A stretch of 64,000 bases of DNA from Pseudoduganella namucuonensis. Lineage in GTDB: Bacteria; Pseudomonadota; Gammaproteobacteria; Burkholderiales; Burkholderiaceae_D. The position numbers and the translations under genes were made by a program. How positions within the stretch are numbered: position 1 is the first letter of the stretch; the number at the start of each line of letters is the position of its first letter. Shown in pieces: positions 47,871-56,136 of this stretch. The stretch spans positions 56,238 through 120,237 of the forward strand of contig NZ_FPBO01000026.1 in assembly GCF_900116645.1 (NCBI RefSeq), written 5' to 3'. Below the pieces are notes generated by a model that made no database searches, had not been told where the DNA came from, and saw only the letters and a list, made by a program, of their open reading frames with translations.

Positions 47871-49291
47871 TGGACCACGCGTTCCACATGCTGGCCATCC
47901 TGTCCGCCGTGCTGGCGGCGGCGACGCTGCTGGTCCTCGCGCTGCGGCCGATGCTGAGCCGGGTTTTTGGGGCGGGCGTCGCTTACGCGTCCTGGCTGCT
48001 GCTGCCCATGGTGTTGATTGTCGGCTTGCTTCCGCGTCCGCTGCGGCAGGAGGCGCTGACCGCGTCGGCACAGTTCACGGCGCCCGCCATTGTCAAGCAA
48101 GCGATCGTTATCGTCGCCGCGTCCGAGGCGCCGCGCGTTCCCGCCGCCCCATTGATGGCCGCGTGGCTCGTGGGCGTGGCGCTGGCGCTGTGCGTCATGG
48201 CCCGGCAACATCGCCGCTTCCTGCGCGGCCTGGGCGAACTGCACGCCACGGGTGAGGATGGCGTCTACCGCGCCGCCAGTGACAGGGCAGGGCCGGCGCT
48301 GGTCGGCGTGCTGCGTCCAAAAATCGTGGTTCCCCGTGACTTTGAGTCGCGCTACACGCTGCGGGAGCAAGCGCTGATTCTTGCGCATGAGCGCGTGCAC
48401 GCCCAGCGCGGCGATGCGCTGGCAAACGTCCTTGCAGGCATGCTGCTGGCGCTCTTCTGGTTTCATCCGCTGGCGCATGTGGCGGTGCGCCGCTTTCGCC
48501 TGGACCAGGAGCTGGCCTGCGACGCGGCCGTTCTCGATGATTTCCCCGAGGCCCGCCGCAGCTATGCTGACGCCATCCTCAAAACGCAGTTGGCCAGCAG
48601 TGGGCAAGCATTTGCCTGCACTTGGCAATCCATCCACCCATTAAAAGGACGCATCATGAGCATTGCACGGCCGCCTGTTGGAAAACAAATCCGCATCGCC
48701 GGTAAATGGACGCTTGCCATCGGCATCGCCGCGAGTTGCACCGCGGCCTGGGCGTTCGGGCCGCAGGCCGAGGCGCCGCTTGTCGCCAAGGCTGTTTCCG
48801 CACCCCAGGCGGTGGCTGCGCCTGGCGTCAAACCGTCGTCGACTCCCAAGAAGGCCGAGGCGGCCCCGGCGCTCGCTTCGGCGGCGGGCGCGCCGCGCGC
48901 CGCGCCTGCCGCCACGGCGGGCGGCACGGCCCCGTCGCCACAGCCGGCGCCAGCACCGGTGGCAGACCGCGTCGATGTCACTATCCAACTCAAGGTGAAT
49001 GACAGCCGCGAGCAATCCATCGCCATGAAGGGTGTCGGGCTTGGTGACAACACGGCCAGCTTCTCCTCTGGCGAGGCGGAGGATCGCTGCAACTATGAGT
49101 TCCGTGTTCTGCCGGCACCGGGTGCCGACTTCTATCAGATCAACGCCATGGTGCACTGCACGAACAAGATGCCCTCGGCGCCACGTCTGGTCGCCAAACT
49201 GGGCCAGCCATCGCGCATCCGGGCGGGCGAGCAAAAAGCCACCGGTTTCGAGGGCTTCGACATGACCGTCCTTGTAAGTAAAGCCGAGTAA
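47870..49291 (+). CDS. M56 family (BlaR1-like) membrane metallopeptidase
   Basis: The 473-residue protein has several N-terminal membrane segments, a peptidase core with HERVH (residues 173-177), FWFHPLAHV and the third ligand E214 in DQELACDAAVL, and another helix near 275-290. Instead of the penicillin-binding sensor of BlaR1 it ends in an Ala/Pro-rich linker and a 100-residue domain of unknown type (VDVTIQLKVNDSREQS, CNYEFRVLPAPG). It is translationally coupled to the BlaI-like gene. No beta-lactamase gene is nearby, so the signal and regulon are unknown. Confidence 0.9.
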   Translation: MDHAFHMLAILSAVLAAATLLVLALRPMLSRVFGAGVAYASWLLLPMVLIVGLLPRPLRQEALTASAQFTAPAIVKQAIVIVAASEAPRVPAAPLMAAWLVGVALALCVMARQHRRFLRGLGELHATGEDGVYRAASDRAGPALVGVLRPKIVVPRDFESRYTLREQALILAHERVHAQRGDALANVLAGMLLALFWFHPLAHVAVRRFRLDQELACDAAVLDDFPEARRSYADAILKTQLASSGQAFACTWQSIHPLKGRIMSIARPPVGKQIRIAGKWTLAIGIAASCTAAWAFGPQAEAPLVAKAVSAPQAVAAPGVKPSSTPKKAEAAPALASAAGAPRAAPAATAGGTAPSPQPAPAPVADRVDVTIQLKVNDSREQSIAMKGVGLGDNTASFSSGEAEDRCNYEFRVLPAPGADFYQINAMVHCTNKMPSAPRLVAKLGQPSRIRAGEQKATGFEGFDMTVLVSKAE

Positions 49292-49349
49292 GCATGGCCA
49301 CCGCCGGCATCGCGCGACATCTCGCCGATGCCATGGCGGATGCGGATTG

Positions 49350-50264
49350 TCACTGGCCGCGGGCTTGGCCGGACAACTCCATGACGACTTCACGTACCCA
49401 GCGTTGTCCGCTGTGGCCGTGATTGCGCTCGTGCCACAGCATGCTCACGGCGAAGCCCGGCACGGGGAAGGGACATTCGACCACCTTGAGCGCCTCGCGG
49501 GAAGCGCGCACCAGCCTCTCTGGCACCAGGGCCACGAAGTCGGACTGGGCGACGAGTCCTGGCACGAACAGGAACGATGCCGCGGAAAGCGCGACCTTGC
49601 GCTTGTAGCCTAGCGCCGCGAGCCCTTCGTCCACCGGGGTGGTGAAGTCGCCGCCGCGCAGCGAGACGATCACCTGGTCCAGTCTCGCGAACTGTTCCAC
49701 CGTAAGCCCCCGCCGCAGCCCGGGATGCCGATGCCTGCCAATAAGCACGTAGCGCTCGTCGAACAGATGCCGGCTGCGCAGGCTGGCTGGGCCATGCTCG
49801 GGCGTCATCAGCGCCAAGTCCACCTGGCCGCTCGCCATCTGGGCTTCCAACTCGGCCGGATCAAGATGGCGCAAGGCGATCCGCACGCCGGGTGCCCGCT
49901 TGCGCAGCGCGATCGCCAAGGGCTGAACCACCGTCGCCTGCAGGTAGTCGGTGCAGGCGATGGTGACAGTGAGGCTGGCCTTTGCCGGGTTGAAGTTGCG
50001 GTGTTCGGCCAACGTGGCGCGCACCTGGTCCAGCGCCTGACGGAGCGGATCAAGCAAATCCATTGCCTTGGCGGTCGGTGTCATTCCGCGCTGCACCGGG
50101 ATCAGCAGAGGGTCGTCGAATAGCTCGCGCAGGCGATTCAATTGCGCGCTGACCGCCGGCTGGCTGAGGTGCAGGCGTTCTGCCGCGTGGGTCACGTTCT
50201 GTTCCACCAGCAGGGTTTCCAGAGTGACGAGGAGATTGAGGTCTAGGCGTTTCTTGGTATCCAT
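49350..50264 (-). CDS. LysR-family transcriptional regulator
   Basis: The 304-residue protein has the LysR helix-turn-helix at the N terminus (LLVTLETLLVEQNVTHAAER, LHLSQPAVSAQLNRLRELF) and the periplasmic-binding-like effector domain (LALMTPEHGPASLRSRHLF). The N terminus resembles NodD-type members. It diverges from a quinone-reductase-like gene (101 bases apart), its likely target. Confidence 0.93.
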   Translation of the reverse strand: MDTKKRLDLNLLVTLETLLVEQNVTHAAERLHLSQPAVSAQLNRLRELFDDPLLIPVQRGMTPTAKAMDLLDPLRQALDQVRATLAEHRNFNPAKASLTVTIACTDYLQATVVQPLAIALRKRAPGVRIALRHLDPAELEAQMASGQVDLALMTPEHGPASLRSRHLFDERYVLIGRHRHPGLRRGLTVEQFARLDQVIVSLRGGDFTTPVDEGLAALGYKRKVALSAASFLFVPGLVAQSDFVALVPERLVRASREALKVVECPFPVPGFAVSMLWHERNHGHSGQRWVREVVMELSGQARGQ

Positions 50265-50365
50265 TCAATGGATGATAGATCAAAAATCATTGGATTTCAC
50301 AGATAGCTGGTGGCGAGCCAAACTACGTCCAGTCCCCACACTCCACGTACTGTGAAAGCCAAACC

Positions 50366-51199
50366 ATGCCATCAACCAGCGGAAAAAAAGTCCTGATCGT
50401 CCATGCCCACCCCGAGCGGACCTCCGTGACGAATCACCTTGTAGATATCGCTATTGAGGTGCTGAAGGCCCAAGGCCACGAAGTGCTGCAATCCGACCTG
50501 TACGCTATGGGATGGAAGGCGGTATTCGACGGCGAGGATTTTCCCGAACGCGCCAATCGGGAGCGGCTGTCTTTGATCGAGGAATCGGGATACGCCTTCG
50601 CCAACGGTTGCCAGACTCCGGACGTCGAAGAGGAGCAACGGAAGATCCAGGCGGCGGACGCGGTGATCTTGCTGTTCCCGCTGTGGTGGTTCAGCATGCC
50701 CGCGATCATGAAGGGGTGGGTGGACCGGGTGTGGGCCTATGGTTTGGCTTACGGTTACCAAGGGGCCGGCAACGCCTATCGCTATGGTGATGGCGGCTTT
50801 GCAGGGAAGCGCGCGCTGCTGGCGGTATCTGTTGGCGGGCCGGCGGAAGACTATTCGCCACGTGGCATCAACGGGCCGTTGGAGCAACTGCTCTTTCCCA
50901 TCACGCACGGTACGCTGTTCTTTCCCGGCATGCAGGTGCTGCCCACCTTCGCGGTGTATGGGACCGTGCGCATCGAGGGCAACCGCATGACCGAGGTGGA
51001 CGCCGCCTGGCGCGGGCGGGTGGAGCGCCTGTTTGACGACGCGCCGATTCCTTTCCGTCCGCAGAACGGAGGCGACTATCCAGACCGCCACGTGTTGGCC
51101 GACCATGTCGCGCCGACGCGGACGGGGTTGATGGTTCACGTCGTGGAGGCCCCTCGGCCCTCTGTGGCCGAGGAATGCGGCGTTCCTGTCCCCCGCTAG
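50366..51199 (+). CDS. NAD(P)H dehydrogenase (quinone), flavodoxin-like fold
   Basis: The 277-residue protein belongs to the NQO1/MdaB-like flavodoxin-fold family: KKVLIVHAHPERTSVTNHLV, the AVILLFPLWWFSMPAIMKGWVDRV signature that binds FMN/FAD, and ALLAVSVGGPAEDYSPRG. The role is two-electron reduction of quinones or similar electrophiles. It is divergent from the LysR gene, which probably controls it. Confidence 0.9.
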   Translation: MPSTSGKKVLIVHAHPERTSVTNHLVDIAIEVLKAQGHEVLQSDLYAMGWKAVFDGEDFPERANRERLSLIEESGYAFANGCQTPDVEEEQRKIQAADAVILLFPLWWFSMPAIMKGWVDRVWAYGLAYGYQGAGNAYRYGDGGFAGKRALLAVSVGGPAEDYSPRGINGPLEQLLFPITHGTLFFPGMQVLPTFAVYGTVRIEGNRMTEVDAAWRGRVERLFDDAPIPFRPQNGGDYPDRHVLADHVAPTRTGLMVHVVEAPRPSVAEECGVPVPR

Positions 51200-51221
51200 C
51201 CTTCTTGGGAGGTAAGGTTTT

Positions 51222-53024
51222 TCAGTCTATCGACCAAGTAAAGGGCTTGTACTCGAACCCGCCCCCGATGATCTTGGCGACCGCGTCAACGTTTTCCCGG
51301 CTTTCACTGAAATGGTTGAGCACCTGGGACGCGCTGGCCAGCTGCCGGTCCAGCACATCGACCCAGTATGCGTAGCCGCCCGCGTCGGGCGCGCGGTGCA
51401 GCACGTTGCTGTAGTAGCGCGTGACCAGTTCGGCATTCGTGGGCGTGTCGCCGTACAGCTTGCGGAACTCGGCCGACTGGGTGAAGCTCGACGCCACACT
51501 CTCCATGCTGGAGCCGAATTCCGTCACCGATAGCCAGTAACCGAGCCCCGCCGCGTCCGGCTTGCGGTCGAAGGCGGCCTGGTACAGGCGGTAGACCTTG
51601 CCGGCGTCGCCGTCGATGCCCACGTCCAGCGCCCACGACAGGTCGCTGAAGCGGATGCGCTCCACGCCGGTCAGCAGGTCCGTGCCCTGGTTGCCAAGCA
51701 GGTCCTCGACGCGCGTGGCGCCGTCGACTTGCGTGATGCGGACACTGCTCAGCAGCGCGGTGTAGCTGGCTGAGTCCAGGCCCGCGCCGCCGGCGACCAC
51801 GTCGTTGCCCGCGTCGGACCAGAACAGGTCGCGGCCCGCGCCGCCATCGAGGGCGTCGTTGCCGGCGCCGCCCACCAGCAAATCGTCGCCCGCGCCGCCG
51901 TCGAGCGTGTCGTCCAGCACGCCGCCGTACAGGTAGTCGCGCTCGGCGGTGCCGTGCAGCGTCATGCCCTTGGATGAGCCGGACGGGGACATGCCCTGGG
52001 CGAAGTTGTCGCTGGTGAGCGTGTCCGCCTTCGTGTTGCGCAGCGCCACCACCGTGCGGAAGCCGGATTGCTGGCCGGCCGCGCCGTCCAGGTCTATTTG
52101 CACCAGCGTGTCGCCGCCGCTTTGCTGCAGCCGCAGGTGGCCGGTGGTGAAGAGATTCGCGGCGGGGGCGTCGCTGAACAACTGGTATGGATCGAGCACG
52201 TCGCCGCCCGCGCCGGTGGCGAAGTCGGTGATGGTGACGACGCTGGCCAAGCGCGGGGCGAACGCGAAGACGTCGCGGCCGGCGCCGCCGCTGGCGGTCA
52301 CATCGCTGTCCGCAGAGTTGACATGCAGCAGGTCGTCGCCGTCGCCGCCGTCCATGATCGCGCCGCCGTTCACGACCAGCACGTCGTCGCCCGCGCCGCC
52401 GGACAATTTGTTCGTCCCCCGTGCGGCGGTCAGGAAATCGTTGCCGGCGCCGCCGCTCAGGACGTTGTCACCGGAGTCGTCGTACAGGTTGTCGTTGCCG
52501 TCGCCGCCGAAGAGCAGGTCGTCGCCGTCGCCGCCGAGGAGGGTGTCGTTGTCGCCGCCGCCGTGCAGGGTGTCGTTCCCGTCCCAGCCCTCCAGGTCAT
52601 CGTTGCCGCCGTTGCCGGACAGCGTGTCCGCCAGGTTGGAGCCCACCAGGCGGTCCTCTCCGCCGGTGCCATCCAAACGCAGGGCGACAGGGCTCAGGCT
52701 GGTGGCGACCACCGTGTCGTAGGCCTGGTCGAGCGTGCCGCCGGCGGCGTCCCGGAGCAGTCCGGACGGGAAGATGACCTGGTAGCGGCCTCCGAAGCTC
52801 AAGTCCACGGACGGGTCCAGCGTGACGGTGTTGCCGGCGATGGTGATGCGGCCACTGGTGGCGATGTCCTCGGTCAGCACGGGGAAGCCGTCGTTGTACA
52901 CGCTGCGCAGGACGATTTCGCCGCTGCCGGCGGTGACGGGGGCGTTGAAGGTCAGGATGATATTGGCCTTCGGTTCGGGTACGCCGGTGGCGAACGCAAT
53001 GGACGTTAAGGACAGGGTGGTCAT
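51222..53024 (-). CDS. RTX (hemolysin-type calcium-binding) protein with DUF4214 domain
   Basis: The 600-residue protein has an N-terminal Ig-like domain (IILTFNAPVTAGSGEIVLRS, SGRITIAGNTVTLDPS), then glycine/aspartate-rich nonapeptide repeats (DDLLFGGDGNDNLY, DTLDGGAGDDLLVGG) that bind calcium, and a C-terminal DUF4214 domain (KVYRLYQAAFDRKPDAAGLGYW, RYYSNVLHRAPDAGGYAYWV). Such proteins leave the cell by type I secretion without a signal peptide. No type I secretion genes lie in the window. The extreme C terminus (YKPFTWSID) is the likely export signal. Confidence 0.9.
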   Translation of the reverse strand: MTTLSLTSIAFATGVPEPKANIILTFNAPVTAGSGEIVLRSVYNDGFPVLTEDIATSGRITIAGNTVTLDPSVDLSFGGRYQVIFPSGLLRDAAGGTLDQAYDTVVATSLSPVALRLDGTGGEDRLVGSNLADTLSGNGGNDDLEGWDGNDTLHGGGDNDTLLGGDGDDLLFGGDGNDNLYDDSGDNVLSGGAGNDFLTAARGTNKLSGGAGDDVLVVNGGAIMDGGDGDDLLHVNSADSDVTASGGAGRDVFAFAPRLASVVTITDFATGAGGDVLDPYQLFSDAPAANLFTTGHLRLQQSGGDTLVQIDLDGAAGQQSGFRTVVALRNTKADTLTSDNFAQGMSPSGSSKGMTLHGTAERDYLYGGVLDDTLDGGAGDDLLVGGAGNDALDGGAGRDLFWSDAGNDVVAGGAGLDSASYTALLSSVRITQVDGATRVEDLLGNQGTDLLTGVERIRFSDLSWALDVGIDGDAGKVYRLYQAAFDRKPDAAGLGYWLSVTEFGSSMESVASSFTQSAEFRKLYGDTPTNAELVTRYYSNVLHRAPDAGGYAYWVDVLDRQLASASQVLNHFSESRENVDAVAKIIGGGFEYKPFTWSID

Positions 53025-53065
53025 TGAATTTTTAAATGATTAATATTGCATTTATTGTACTTTGA

Positions 53066-53317
53066 TCAATGTTTCACCGGCATCCCTCGGATCAAGCCTT
53101 TGACACCGTCGCCATGGCGGGAGGTAATCGCGGACAGCAGGAGCTTCCGGGACCCTCCAAAGTGCTGTACTGCCTGGGCTGGCTCGTTGGCGTCTATGCC
53201 GACCGGCGCGTGGTCCTCGCCGGCGGCGGCCGCGCCGCTGGCGCAGGCGAGTACGTATAGCGAGAACAGCGCCGCCTTTGGAGAGGCATGCGATGCCGTA
53301 TATTCCGCGCTAATCGT
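53066..53317 (-). other. Possible small secreted protein reading frame without an ATG
   Basis: An open frame of 83 codons reads like a secreted protein: a hydrophobic stretch (KAALFSLYVLACASGAAAA) followed by GEDHAPVGIDANEPAQAVQH and a basic tail, with GC-rich third positions. No ATG, GTG or TTG lies before the hydrophobic part; an ATG exists there only in another frame (near 53288). It could be a frameshifted remnant or chance in a GC-rich region. It overlaps the end of the YdeI-like gene by eight bases. Confidence 0.3.
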
Positions 53318-53900
53318 TTAGCCCCTTTCCCTCGAAAATGTGCTGCATGTGCTTTTCGATGCGGGCCTCGCGCGTCTTCGATTGCTTGGCGTCGGAAAAG
53401 TGGAGTATGTATCCGCGTTGCCGGCCCGGCGTCAGCGCCTCGAAGGCGGTCTTCAACTCGGGGATTTCATCGAACTTGCTGCGCAGCTCCGCCGGGATGG
53501 GGAACTCCTCGGTTTTCTTGTACTCCACCTTCAAACCGGCTTTTTCCACCTGGATGGCTTCGCGTACATAGGCCTTCAACACGGCCTTCATCTTGACGAT
53601 GTCCTTGACGCCCGTGAAGCGGATCTGCCGTCCGGCCTGCATGTTTTCGGTCTGCTGGATCAGGATGCCGTTGGGGTCCTTCATCAACGCGCCGTTGAAG
53701 AAGAGCAGGGCGCAGTACTCCTTGAAGCCGTGGATGAGCACGACGTTCTTGTCGTCCAGGGTGTAGCAAGGCACGCCCCACTTCAATTCCTCCGTCAGGT
53801 CGCAGGCCAGGACGATCTTGCGCAGCTCCGCGCACTCCTCCAGCCATTTCGTCTCGCTGAAATACGCATCAACTTTGGGGTTATGTTTTTCCTCTGTCAT
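53310..53900 (-). CDS. YdeI/OmpD-associated family protein (DUF1801 plus OmdA-like)
   Basis: The 196-residue protein has an N-terminal DUF1801 domain (LKWGVPCYTLDDKNVVLIHGFKEYCALLFF) and a C-terminal OmdA/YdeI segment (LKTAFEALTPGRQRGYILHFSDAKQSKTREARIEKH). Family members are linked to cell-envelope stress and peptide resistance, but the mechanism is unknown. It appears monocistronic. Confidence 0.9.
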   Translation of the reverse strand: MTEEKHNPKVDAYFSETKWLEECAELRKIVLACDLTEELKWGVPCYTLDDKNVVLIHGFKEYCALLFFNGALMKDPNGILIQQTENMQAGRQIRFTGVKDIVKMKAVLKAYVREAIQVEKAGLKVEYKKTEEFPIPAELRSKFDEIPELKTAFEALTPGRQRGYILHFSDAKQSKTREARIEKHMQHIFEGKGLND

Positions 53901-54072
53901 GGACGCCTTTCGAATTAATTCATGTGGGAGAAGCTATCGTCACGATACCTGCGTTGCGTCCGCGTTGTGCCTACCCAACGTTGTCGGAAACACCAATTAT
54001 GAACTAATCCGCAGCCTTGATAAATGTCGTCTGCTAAAGTTTGAACTGTAAAGTTGATACGGGGGAGGCTCC

Positions 54073-54324
54073 ATGCGCACATGGCAAATGAAAGAGGCGC
54101 AAGCGCGTTTGTCCAAGCTGGTAAAACTTGCACAAACCGAGGGACCACAAGCCATCACGCTGCGCGGAAAGTCGGTGGCGGTGGTTCTGGCGAGCCATGC
54201 TTTTGAGCAACTATCGCGCGACAAACAAGCGTTGGTAGACTTTATGCGGCAGTCTCCCTTGCATGGGCTCGACGAGATCGAGTTCGAGCGCGACCAAAGC
54301 GGCGCCCGCGAAGAGGACCTTTAA
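54073..54324 (+). CDS. Phd/YefM-family antitoxin without adjacent toxin
   Basis: The 83-residue protein matches Phd/YefM: MKEAQARLSKLVKLAQTEGPQAIT, then GKSVAVVLASHAFEQL, and a C-terminal toxin-binding tail (HGLDEIEFERDQ). Such antitoxins normally precede a PIN, Doc or RelE-type toxin gene within a few bases. Here the next 169 bases hold no toxin frame before DUF3334. GGGGAGG lies 8 bases before the ATG. Confidence 0.88.
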   Translation: MRTWQMKEAQARLSKLVKLAQTEGPQAITLRGKSVAVVLASHAFEQLSRDKQALVDFMRQSPLHGLDEIEFERDQSGAREEDL

Positions 54325-54493
54325 GCGTTGCAGACTCGCTGGAGGGGTGGACCGTCTCATAGACGGCCATAATTCCCCTTGAATGGTCGATTCAGGTGGA
54401 CGGGACACTACTGGTTCAGTATTCTCTAGGGATGCGGCTAGGCAAGTCAAAGCTACAACACATAGTAACTGGAAAATAACAGGGGATTTGAGC

Positions 54494-55192
54494 ATGGCAA
54501 CGGAAGCGGATGACAAGGGTATCGTGTACGGAACAGAGGATTTGCTGACGAGTTTGTGTAACTCGGTCACGCGCGTCCTGGGCATCGCCACCCAACGCAA
54601 GGTGCATTACTCCGCCATGGTTCAGCGCATCACCAAGGTCGGCCTGAAGCCGGACATCGGCTGCTTCGTGCTGTTCGACGGCGGCTTCACGGGCCTCGTG
54701 GTGCTGAACTTCGGCAAGGAAACGGCGATGGAGATCTACGAGGACTACATGCTGCACATGGGCATGCCCAAGTCCGAGCTGGCCGGCTCCCACACCTCCG
54801 ACGAGGTGTCCAACATCCTGGGCGAGTTGATGAACCAGATCGTCGGCGACTTCACCGGCAAGGTGCGCCGCGAGCTGCAAACCAACATCACGCAGAACCA
54901 GCCGAAGATGCTGGTGCTGACCAAGCAGGTGATGCTCAACGTGGATACGCCGCTGGACCGTCCCGAGATGCGCCGCGTGTCGTTCTACACCGAGAAGAAC
55001 AATGTGTTCTACCTCGAGCTGGCCATCGACCGCACGGAGTTCGTGCGCCTGTACGATTTCGAACCCAACGAGGTGCCCGATCCGGACTCGCTGATGGAAA
55101 GCGCCGGCAAGAGTCACGAGGAGGAGCAGGCCGCCGCCAACTCCGCCGACGACGAGGCGCATGACGAACTGCTGAAGTCCTTGGGGATGTAA
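54494..55192 (+). CDS. DUF3334 family protein (CheX-like)
   Basis: The 232-residue cytosolic protein starts MATEADDKGIVYGTEDLLTS and fits DUF3334, with a CheX/CheC-like pattern (VSNILGELMNQIVGDFTGKV) and an acidic C-terminal tail. The resemblance to CheX suggests a phosphatase-like or chemotaxis-linked role, but no function is established. ATG 54494 is chosen; the frame is open for 37 more codons upstream with no better start. Confidence 0.85.
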   Translation: MATEADDKGIVYGTEDLLTSLCNSVTRVLGIATQRKVHYSAMVQRITKVGLKPDIGCFVLFDGGFTGLVVLNFGKETAMEIYEDYMLHMGMPKSELAGSHTSDEVSNILGELMNQIVGDFTGKVRRELQTNITQNQPKMLVLTKQVMLNVDTPLDRPEMRRVSFYTEKNNVFYLELAIDRTEFVRLYDFEPNEVPDPDSLMESAGKSHEEEQAAANSADDEAHDELLKSLGM

Positions 55193-55269
55193 ATCCGGCA
55201 GCTTCCAGGGCGCGGAGGAGGGGCGCTAAATTTTTCGCCGCCGCCCTAGGCAATTGCTGAATTGAACGA

Positions 55270-55275
55270 TATAAT
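55270..55275 (+). promoter_or_regulatory. tRNA-Asn promoter -10 (copy 4)
   Basis: TATAAT at 55270-55275 with an ACGGCC discriminator; the -35 is weak (TAGGCA, 17 bases upstream). Confidence 0.6.
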
Positions 55276-55288
55276 TACGGCCTTCAAT

Positions 55289-55364
55289 TCCCTGATAGCT
55301 CAGTCGGTAGAGCGACGGACTGTTAATCCGCAGGTCCCTGGTTCGAGTCCAGGTCGGGGAGCCA
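55289..55364 (+). tRNA. tRNA-Asn (GTT), copy 4
   Basis: Identical 76-nt tRNA-Asn with CCA. It marks the left edge of the eight-gene metabolic cluster that follows on the minus strand. Confidence 0.98.
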
Positions 55365-55372
55365 AAGAATTC

Positions 55373-55406
55373 AAGGGCCTGCGAGTGATCGCAGGCCCTT
55401 TTTCTT
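55373..55406 (+). terminator. Terminator after tRNA-Asn copy 4
   Basis: AAGGGCCTGCGA (55373-55384) pairs with TCGCAGGCCCTT (55389-55400) over a GTGA loop, then TTTCTTT. Confidence 0.88.
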
Positions 55407-55443
55407 TGTGTTGCCGGAAACCGGGTCGCGGAAGCCAATACTT

Positions 55444-56127
55444 TTATCTGGTGAGCATGGCTTGCACCTGTTTTTCCAGCGCTGTCAGTTTGTGATCAAG
55501 AATGCCCACGTTTTTCAGGGACTCAACGGTGTTGCTGAGATAGTCCGAGCAACGCCCCATTTTCCCCACGGCCTTGGAGATGACCTGAGCCATTTCAGCT
55601 TGCGCAAGTTTCCCGGCGTATCTGGAATGGGAACGGTTTATGGTGAAGGTCACCGCCCTGATACGGCCTTCCGCTGTCGATACGGAAACCCAGCGCGGCG
55701 TATAGGCTCCGTCCGACATTTCTCTTCGCCATAACACTTTAAGCTCCTTGACAACGTCGGCGGCGGGGATGCGGTAGAGCACTCCCGAGCATACTCCGCC
55801 GTAGTCGAGGCCCAGTGTCAGCCCAGGCTGTTGCGGGCAACCGCGGCTTAATGAAGTCCACAGACAGAAGCTCCGGTGCCACCCATATACCTTTCCAATC
55901 CGCTTGGCATCGAAATGAAATGCGGGATTCCAGATAAGGGAACCATATCCGAACACCCAGATATCGGTTTGCCCGGGGTGGTCAATCAGTATGGACTGGA
56001 GGGAAGCTTCGAAATCCGCCTCGCTGAGCAATACCATGCCGGGTGTTTGAGCGGCCGCGCGCTGAATGGCGCCGGAAAGTATTTCATCGCGCGTTACCTG
56101 AAGTGTTGTTTTATCCATGGCTTCCAT
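55444..56127 (-). CDS. Gamma-glutamylcyclotransferase, ChaC-like
   Basis: ChaC enzymes split glutathione into 5-oxoproline and Cys-Gly. The 227-residue protein has the P-loop-like VFGYGSLIWNP (about residues 57-67), YGWHRSFCLWT, and the downstream catalytic Glu region (VRELKV-like VKELKVLWRREM). An alternative ATG at 56118 follows GGAAG. It is the last gene of the eight-gene minus-strand cluster, nine bases after the LLM monooxygenase, which suggests a glutathione-derived substrate or thiol release. Confidence 0.9.
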   Translation of the reverse strand: MEAMDKTTLQVTRDEILSGAIQRAAAQTPGMVLLSEADFEASLQSILIDHPGQTDIWVFGYGSLIWNPAFHFDAKRIGKVYGWHRSFCLWTSLSRGCPQQPGLTLGLDYGGVCSGVLYRIPAADVVKELKVLWRREMSDGAYTPRWVSVSTAEGRIRAVTFTINRSHSRYAGKLAQAEMAQVISKAVGKMGRCSDYLSNTVESLKNVGILDHKLTALEKQVQAMLTR

Positions 56128-56136
56128 CAGCCCGCA

